Below are positions 63,920 to 64,000 of a DNA stretch of 64,000 nucleotides, piece after piece. Under the pieces are notes generated by a model that was not told the origin of the DNA, searched no databases, and was given only the letters and a program-made list of their open reading frames with translations. A program made the position numbers and the translations under genes. Position 1 is the first letter of the stretch. Each line of letters starts with the position of its first letter. Source of the stretch: Paractinoplanes abujensis (GTDB lineage: Bacteria > Actinomycetota > Actinomycetes > Mycobacteriales > Micromonosporaceae); the NCBI RefSeq assembly GCF_014204895.1, contig NZ_JACHMF010000001.1, positions 8,246,001-8,310,000 of the forward strand, given 5' to 3'.

Positions 63920-64000
63920 CCTTCACCAAGAGCTCGACCAGGCGGTCGAGCTCTTCGGACGGGTCGGCGGCCAAGCCCATGTGCACCGGGCCGGCCCGCA
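63915..64000 (-). CDS. C-terminal fragment of an unrecognised protein (partial at window edge)
   Basis: On the minus strand the frame is open from the edge to a TGA at 63917-63915, giving RAGPVHMGLAADPSEELDRL then VELLVKV. The start is beyond the window. The fragment is too short to assign a family. It converges with the glycosyltransferase gene. Confidence 0.55.
   Translation of the reverse strand, partial: RAGPVHMGLAADPSEELDRLVELLVKV

Overview
The window is a single stretch of very GC-rich chromosome from an actinobacterium. The evidence is the strong G/C bias at third codon positions, frequent GTG/TTG starts, and many families known mainly from Actinobacteria (DUF3039, DUF3093, DUF3099, DUF3159, DUF3710, DUF4193, DUF7455, DUF3000, DUF2637, IdeR, two SigA/SigB-type sigma factors). 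A Micromonosporaceae/Actinoplanes-like host is my best guess from the overall gene style, but this is inference. I found no rRNA, tRNA, CRISPR array, insertion sequence, integrase or phage gene. The region looks like core chromosome with lineage-specific insertions.

Layout. 1-9.5 kb: end of an unknown gene, the iron regulator IdeR, a lysine deacetylase (AcuC) beside a GNAT/acyl-CoA-synthetase fusion, sigma factor SigB, Spo0M, D-aminoacyl-tRNA deacylase and a kinase-fold protein, then a 23-bp tandem array. 9.5-15.9 kb: an FtsX-type ABC exporter divergent from a NarL-type two-component system, then a DNA-repair protein and a DUF3099 protein. 15.9-22.4 kb: pseudouridine catabolism (psuG-psuK), DUF3039, a TRIC-like channel, a DEAD/DEAH helicase, a membrane protein/XRE regulator pair behind a long palindrome, a repeat-rich gap and DUF7455. 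22.6-39 kb: the principal sigma factor SigA, an inositol-phosphatase family enzyme, LytR_C, DUF4193, DUF3093, dUTPase, DUF3710, OB-fold and DUF3159 proteins, two RCK/TrkA proteins divergent from a KimA-like potassium transporter, an RNA methyltransferase, a secreted carbonic anhydrase, FolD and Dxs. 39-50.6 kb: three tandem membrane-anchored beta-propellers, an OmpR-type two-component system, a DUF2637 protein, a PQ/Y-rich membrane protein and fadA-fadB. 50.8-64 kb: a KaiC-like ATPase with a single-domain response regulator, RNase D, an HtrA-like protease, DUF3000, the haem enzymes HemE-HemG-HemQ, ElaA, a CBM48-like mini-protein, WrbA, thyA-dfrA and a GtrB-like glycosyltransferase.

How it works together. 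From recall of the M. tuberculosis map, the backbone ideR, sigB, DUF7455, sigA, suhB, cei, DUF4193, DUF3093, dut, DUF3710, OB-fold, DUF3159, trkA x2, APC permease, methyltransferase, dxs, RNase D, DUF3000, hemE, hemY, hemQ follows the order Rv2711 to Rv2676c. Genes interrupting that order are the accessory part. These include acuC/Pat, the ABC-two-component module, psuGK, the XRE pair, the propeller trio and its two-component neighbour, and the KaiC-like operon.

The most notable observations are a 183-bp stretch with 100% DNA identity between sigA and sigB, a recurring promoter layout that places the transcription start on the start codon (leaderless mRNAs) at about eleven genes, the propeller trio with a shared cytoplasmic N-terminal motif, the KaiC-like/response-regulator pair, a KimA transporter facing two RCK proteins, and several palindromic operators and tandem-repeat arrays.
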